Shown here piece after piece: positions 59,250 to 64,000 of a DNA stretch of 64,000 bases (positions within the stretch are counted from its first letter, which is position 1; the number at the start of each line of letters is the position of its first letter). The translations under genes and the position numbers were made by a program. The notes under the pieces are model-generated. The model had not been told where the DNA came from and did not search any database. It saw nothing but the letters and a program-made list of their open reading frames with translations. This DNA comes from Dasypus novemcinctus (taxonomy: Eukaryota > Chordata > Mammalia > Cingulata > Dasypodidae), in contig NC_080677.1 of assembly GCF_030445035.2 (NCBI RefSeq), positions 620,001-684,000 of the forward strand, given 5' to 3'.

Positions 59250-59548
59250 TTCTTTTTTTTCTTTTTCTTTACGATTTATTTATTTATTTACCCCCCCCCC
59301 CCCCCTTGTCTGTTCTCTGTGTCTATTTGCTGCGTCTTGTTTCTTTGTCCGCTCTGTTGTTGTCAGCTGCACAGGAAGTGTGGGCGGCGCCATTCCTGGG
59401 CAGGCTGCACTCTCTTTTGCACTGGGCGGCTTTCCTCACGGGTGCACTCCTTGCACGTGGGGCTCCCCTACGCGGGGGACACCCCTGCATGGCAGGGCAC
59501 TCCCTACGTGCATCAGTACTGCACATGGGCCAGCTCCACATGGGTCAA
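59250..59548 (-). mobile_element. DAS SINE lacking its tRNA-like head
   Basis: The T-rich tail end is at 59250-59290, followed by a C14 run and the usual body to 'CACATGGGTCA' at 59548. The head (about 75 bases) is missing and unrelated sequence follows, with no clear target duplication. It is closest to the 1176 subtype ('GTCTATTTGCTGCGTCTTG'). Confidence 0.85.
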
Positions 59549-59959
59549 AATTCTCTAAGAATCCTTGGAAATACATATAACCTGGCGTTCCTCTCTAAAA
59601 AAGAAATTTATCTCTTCATTACTGCTGAATATCTGAGATTAAATGTATATAGTCTCTTAATAGAGTAACCTCAAAGTTTTACTAAACTACTAAGTAAACC
59701 TGAAAGGATTACACCAGTTCCTAGATAACATCAAAATATTTGTCTAGGATTATGAAAGGAAGCATAGCACTTAGGTGAATTTGCAGAAAAATTCCCAATT
59801 AGGGGAATTTGCAGAAAAATTCCCAATCTCACAAAGGTAAACATAAGCATGTGGCATTTTATATTGTACCCACTGAGTAAACAGTAGCTCAACAATAAGG
59901 CATAATTACTGTAACTTCTTGACCAACTTTGCATCTTGAAATATATTTTCCCCCAACAG
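59549..59959 (-). other. Probable 3'-UTR part of the PPAT retrocopy
   Basis: This sequence lies downstream of the copied stop codon on the minus strand. Its identity as parent 3' UTR is inferred from position only. It holds the 27-bp tandem duplication and ends at the truncated SINE. Confidence 0.4.
59775..59830. repeat. Short tandem duplication, about 27-bp unit
   Basis: GAATTTGCAGAAAAATTCCC, followed by AAT, occurs twice with only a few bases between the copies. Confidence 0.85.
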
Positions 59960-61404
59960 CTACCATTCCAATTCTCCAGTGAGATAAGCTCTACAATGAC
60001 TTCCCTTTTCAAAATATTTCAGACCATTCCAATTTCATTGAATCATAATTCCTTGCTTTTCCACTTTCTGTTTTTTAAATATTATCTTTTCACATACAGA
60101 TGAAGCCAGTTCTTCTGCTGACAGCTATAAAACACTGTTTGCTCCTAAATACTCTGCAAGATGATCACATTCTGGTTTACTGGCAATAAGCTCTTCTTTT
60201 ATGGGAATGTTTATTTCCACAAAGTATGGATATCTAATTGGTGGTAAGGCTACTCAAATGTGTACCTCTTTTGTACTGGATTCTTTGAGCTATTTTATTA
60301 TGGAAAATGGTATTGCTGCTCACAATAGAATCATCTACAAGAACAATTCTCTTGCCTATGAAGTTGTCTGACAATACTCCAAATTTTTTTGCAGCTCCAA
60401 GTTGTCTTTAACCACATACTTGGCTAGATGAAGGTTCTTCCTACATATTGGTCACATGGAAGCCTACCCCTGACTGTGTAGCCAAGGGCAGCATATGTAG
60501 CAGACCCCAGAACTGTGCTGCCCAAATCTGCACCCACAGGTGCTTCGGTTGCCAGCTGCTGACCCTTGCGGTATCTCACCTTGTAAACCATTTGTCCTTC
60601 ACATACACTATCTGGTCTCACAAAATAAACATATTCAGATATCTAAAATGTCATTGGATTTCCTTCAGACCTTGAGTCTTTGGACATTGGATATTTTCAC
60701 AATTTCTCCAGGCAAGATTTCAAGGTAATATATTGCACCGATGGATGCAAAGCTACAAGATTTTGAAGATACCACCCGTCCTTCTGCTTCTGACGGATTT
60801 TTCCCTTTTTCACCTGTATCGGATAGAGGAATAAGATGACCAGCGCATAGAGGCCAGTTTCCACAAGGTGCCAAGACAACACCTCCGTGTGTGATAAGTG
60901 GGGAGTGTGTACAGGTGCCTCCTCCATGAGGTTTTAATCCTTGCTACCCGGTCCGGGGTGCCAGCTCGTTCCTGAGGCAGGGTGTGTGCCAGCTTCCTGG
61001 CAATCATTTCACTACCGGAACTTGTTGACACGCCCACACCATGATGCCGAAGCTTTTCCTTAATCGGGCATCATTGACCAGTTCGCCATTATGTGCCACT
61101 GCTGCTTTCCCATGAAGGGTTTCAACCAACAACAGGTTGACAATTTTCTAATTCAGTTTCCTGCAGTAGTGTACCTCGTATGTCCAATTGCAAGATTTGA
61201 AGTATAGAATTTCTTTAAATTGTCTTCAGGAAAGACGTGATTTTCCAAGACCCATACCCTCATGTGTTTTGACTGTTGGCACTGGAGTACACAATACCAG
61301 CACTTCCTGACCCACAGGGCTTGCTTGTTGTCTGTGGAAGTGCCTCTGCATGCATCCTCTTTTCCAGGAATTTTGCAAATTCCAGCTAAATCTCTGAACT
61401 CCAA
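59960..61404 (-). pseudogene. PPAT: Processed pseudogene of PPAT (amidophosphoribosyltransferase)
   Basis: The parent enzyme makes phosphoribosylamine from PRPP and glutamine, the first step of purine synthesis. The copy is intronless and lies on the minus strand. It is readable in pieces: 61153-61404 (N-terminal glutamine amidotransferase part, with '[20 protein letters not shown]'), 60810-61037, 60665-60874 ('SYSSIRYR' then 'LPGEIVKIS'), and 60424-60621 ('[20 protein letters not shown]'). The phosphoribosyltransferase part at 60100-60420 follows, where the PRPP-binding motif core VLVDDSIV near 60330 survives but the following Arg-Gly is changed. The end aligns at the stop 59960-59962. Several frameshifts and stops separate the pieces, and the first 50 or so codons are scrambled. 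Span (1.45 kb) against about 517 codons in the parent shows that introns are absent. No poly-A or target duplication was identified. It is non-functional as an enzyme. Confidence 0.93.
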
Positions 61405-61620
61405 TCTCTAGTCAATTTAGTGAGGCCACCGTGCTTTCTTTGGTTTCTCTCCTCCTCGTGTTGTGCAGCTCTGTGATGGCCACAAACATGATCTAGCTCT
61501 CTACTTTTTAAGTCTTATTTCATGTCTCTAATAAAGTTTAATACTTTTCTCCCAAAAGTTCCCATGTTTCACTAATTAACCTTATTCCTTGGCCTCTCTC
61601 TAGTTAGTGTGCATACTATC
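61405..61620. other. Sequence upstream of the PPAT retrocopy
   Basis: It may include copied 5' UTR. There is no recognisable promoter. Confidence 0.35.
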
Positions 61621-61624
61621 ATTT

Positions 61625-62090
61625 GATTTTTAATTATTTCAAACACAGAAAATTTTGAAAGTATAGAGAAGTTTCAGTGATAGTGAAAAGAACTACTCCA
61701 CAACCCAGACTTGAAAATTTTAAACATTTTGCTACATTTGCTTTATCATTGTCTATTTACATCTATCTATCTATCTAGACATATATTTCTCTGAACTATT
61801 TGAGACTAAATTTGGTTAGGTTTCCAGTATAGATTCCAGTCCAGAATCATGTGTTTCATCTAGTTCTCATGTCTCTTTAGTATAATTTTAATTGGGAACA
61901 GTTTGTTGCTCACGCCATGACATTTTTTAAGAATACTGGACAATTATTCTCTAGATTGCACCTCAATTTGTGTTTGTCTGAAATTTGCTCATGATTGGAT
62001 TCAAGTTAGGCTTTTATGATATGTCCTCAGAGATGCACCTGACAAGCTTTTCCCCTTATTGGTGATCTTCCTCCTCCCACCCTTTAAAAA
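61625..62090 (-). mobile_element. Ancient L1M 3' UTR
   Basis: The complement is readable: 'GAAAGTATAGAGAAGTTTCA', 'TTAAACATTTTGCTACATTT' and 'CATCTAGTTCTCATGTCTC'. An (ATCT)n run is at 61762-61779. Confidence 0.68.
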
Positions 62091-62219
62091 AAATAATATC
62101 CATTTATTACCACTGGGAAAAAGAACAGCGATATTAAATTTGATCTTGTGTTGGGTTTTTGTCTGGCTTTTCCACTGTTCCGTTACTATTTTTCCTTTTG
62201 TGATTAACTTTTAATTTAA

Positions 62220-62480
62220 TAATGAATAAATTTAACAATTTCTTCCCTCCAGTCTTTCCCTCATAACACTGCTTTGATGAAGCACCATAAATTTTGATAT
62301 GCTTCTTTTCTGTATTTGTTCACATCTAAGTATTTTTAAATGTATGTTATGCATTTCTCTATGACCTATGTGTTACTGAGTAGTGTGTTTTTAAATGTTC
62401 AAATGTAGAGGTTTTAAAAGGTGTCCTTCCATCACTGATTTCTAAATTAATTTCATTGTTCATGAAATATGGCCAATGTG
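62220..62480 (-). mobile_element. Ancient L1 ORF2 fragment
   Basis: 'TCTCTATGACCTATGTGTTA' and 'TTTTTAAATGTTCAAATG' resemble the complement of L1 ORF2, diverged. Confidence 0.45.
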
Positions 62481-62889
62481 AAGCTTGTTGATACTTGACA
62501 GTTTCTTTCTCTCCCATCCCAAATTCTAGCCATCAGCAATTCCTGTCATCACTGGCTTTAAAATAGACGCCCAGGATCTGAGTTCTTTTCCCACCTGCCT
62601 CCACATCACCCACAGAGTAGTGCTGCCTCCTCCCCCTCTCCCCCACAGGAATTATTATTATAAAAAAGACCAAGTTTCCGCCAGAGCCAGCAAGAGCAGG
62701 TGCGATGCCCCCTTCTTCCTACCTCTACCTTGCAGCTTGCTTTCCTGCTCCGTGATTGCCTCCTCTGACAGCACCCTCTGCACATGCAGTCCATTGACTG
62801 CTCCTTCACCACCGCAGGAAGGCCCTTGGTAGGGCAGAGAGGTTGCTGCTTCCTTCGTTTGTTATTCTTCTCCCCTCAACCCCATGCAC
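62481..62889. other. Unassigned sequence
   Basis: No gene is recognised. It may be diverged L2 upstream of the next feature. Confidence 0.35.
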
Positions 62890-63095
62890 CGCCATCTGTT
62901 TTCTCACCTCCTCTAACTTTTTGTTCAAATGCCACCTCTTGGTGAGGCCTTCCCTACAAGCCCTCTAAACCTGTCAGCCCTCTCTACCAGGCAATGCTGT
63001 GCTCCTTCTTCATCTTGTTTTTTCCATAGCTCTACTATGGAAGAGTCTACTATGGGCTACTACATCTACCATGGAGAGTCTACCTTGACTCTCTG

Positions 63096-63128
<33 letters not shown>

Positions 63129-63310
63129 GTATGTTTGTATTTCATGAGCGCATGTATTGTTTGTACTATTTTCCTTTTTGTTAGTTTTCTTTTTATTTAT
63201 TTATTTTTATTTTTCTCATTGTAGCATAGCATCCCCTGTAACTCAAAAAGTGCCTGGCGCATAATGAGCAATCTGGGAATATTTATTCAATTTATCAGTT
63301 AAATTTTTGT
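62890..63310 (+). mobile_element. L2 LINE 3' end with an internal (TA)n expansion
   Basis: 'TTCAAATGCCACCTCTTGGT' and 'GAGGCCTTCCCTACAAGCC' start it, and 'GTGCCTGGCGCATAATGAGC' followed by 'GGGAATATTTATTCAATTTA' ends it, in L2 order. A (TA)n microsatellite interrupts at 63098-63124. Confidence 0.66.
63098..63124. repeat. (TA)n microsatellite
   Basis: About 12 TA units are followed by CACATATGTATG. Confidence 0.92.
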
Positions 63311-63826
63311 GTGTATGTGTGTGTTTGAGAAGAAGGCATATATTCTAATTGTGTAATGCTAGCTTATTATGTATATCCATTAGACCATTACATTTTTCAA
63401 ACAGTTTAATCTTTTTTCTTGATAATTCTTTCATTGTGGTGGTAAATTTCTTAATCTGCTTTTGTAATTCTATATAGTTTTGCTTCTTAAAAATTTTTTA
63501 AGCTTTGTATTTTGAAATACTTCCAATCTCACAGGACAGTTACAAAAATGATGCAGACCCCATACAGAGAACTCCAACATATCCCTGTCCCTCCAGACAC
63601 TAACATTCAGCCACATTTGCCATATCATTCTTCTATCTATCATCTACCTACCTACCTATCTGTCATCTCTCTAGTATTTCTCTATCAGCCATCTTCTATT
63701 CATTTTCTAACACTTAAGTGTAGACTGTGTACATCGTGCTCCTTGAACACATGTGCATTCCCTAAGACAAGGATATTCACTCTTGTAACCACATTAAGTG
63801 CAGTTATCAAGTTCAAGAAATCTAAC
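63311..63826 (-). mobile_element. Ancient L1 fragments (ORF2, then L1M 3' UTR)
   Basis: 63311-63480 resembles the complement of L1 ORF2. 63485-63826 matches the same L1M 3' UTR as 20155-20600: 'TTGTATTTTGAAATACTTCC', 'AGTTACAAAAATGATGCAGA' and 'GGATATTCACTCTTGTAACC'. Confidence 0.6.
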
Positions 63827-64000
63827 ATTGCCTCCTCTTGACATAGAGGTGCAATGGACACAACCAATCCAATGTCCACATAGAAAAGGTGGCATTGGAT
63901 TGGGAAAAGTGGACATGGTGACTGATGAGTATGGGGAAAGGCAGGAAGAGATGAGAGGTGGAGGCGTCTTTGGGACATGGAGCTGCCCTGGATGGTGCTT
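63827..64000 (+). mobile_element. L1 3' end (armadillo lineage), runs off the window
   Basis: CCTCCTCTTGACATAGAGGT and what follows match 56427-56600 at nearly every position. It is 5'-truncated at 63827 within an L1M remnant. The tail and right target duplication lie outside the window. Confidence 0.9.

Noticed and set aside
59960..61404. Functional PPAT gene
   Set aside because: It has multiple frameshifts and stops, no introns and a scrambled N-terminus.

Overview
The window is nuclear DNA from a mammal, almost certainly an armadillo (Dasypus or a close relative). At least nine copies of the armadillo tRNA-derived DAS SINE are present. Four 3' ends of a single L1 3'-UTR type also occur, consistent with the armadillo L1 lineage. 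Around them are repeats shared by all placental mammals (MIR, L2, ancient L1M, MLT1 and MLT2 LTRs, a hAT transposon fragment). I find no intact host protein-coding gene, no functional RNA gene and no prokaryotic feature. Most long open frames are translations of SINE or LINE sequence.

Layout: 1-9.7 kb holds a DAS SINE with clean target-site duplications, a hAT remnant, a 31-bp minisatellite, a long antisense L2, MIRs, and two young L1 3' ends in opposite orientations with a plus-strand DAS SINE nearby. 9.7-14.2 kb is mostly sequence I cannot assign. 14.2-24.3 kb is rich in ancient L1 3' ends and LTR-like repeats. It includes an L1-like repeat carrying a long inverted duplication that was later split by a DAS SINE. 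24.3-35.4 kb mixes unassigned sequence with LTRs (including MLT1 and MLT2), L1M and MIR fragments.

35.5-46.4 kb is the most structured part. An old L1 on the minus strand is split by an 8.3-kb minus-strand class I (gammaretrovirus-like) endogenous retrovirus, and the 5' LTR of that provirus is split by two DAS SINEs. The provirus keeps both LTRs, a tRNA-Pro-type primer binding site, a polypurine tract, a gag start region, a pol remnant (reverse transcriptase connection, RNase H, integrase) and env remnants. Frameshifts, stops and missing segments break all of its genes.

46.5-59.5 kb holds more SINEs, two MLT1-like copies, an L1 3' insertion of about 1.5 kb with matching target duplications, and long unassigned stretches. 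59.9-61.4 kb is an intronless, frameshifted retrocopy of PPAT (amidophosphoribosyltransferase) on the minus strand. The end of the window is old L1 and L2 sequence, cut by a further young L1 3' end that runs off the edge.

No genes here work together. The value of the window is its record of layered insertions, the dead PPAT retrocopy, the degraded provirus and the inverted duplication. Repeat names come from recognising sequence, not from a database search, so subfamily names are approximate.
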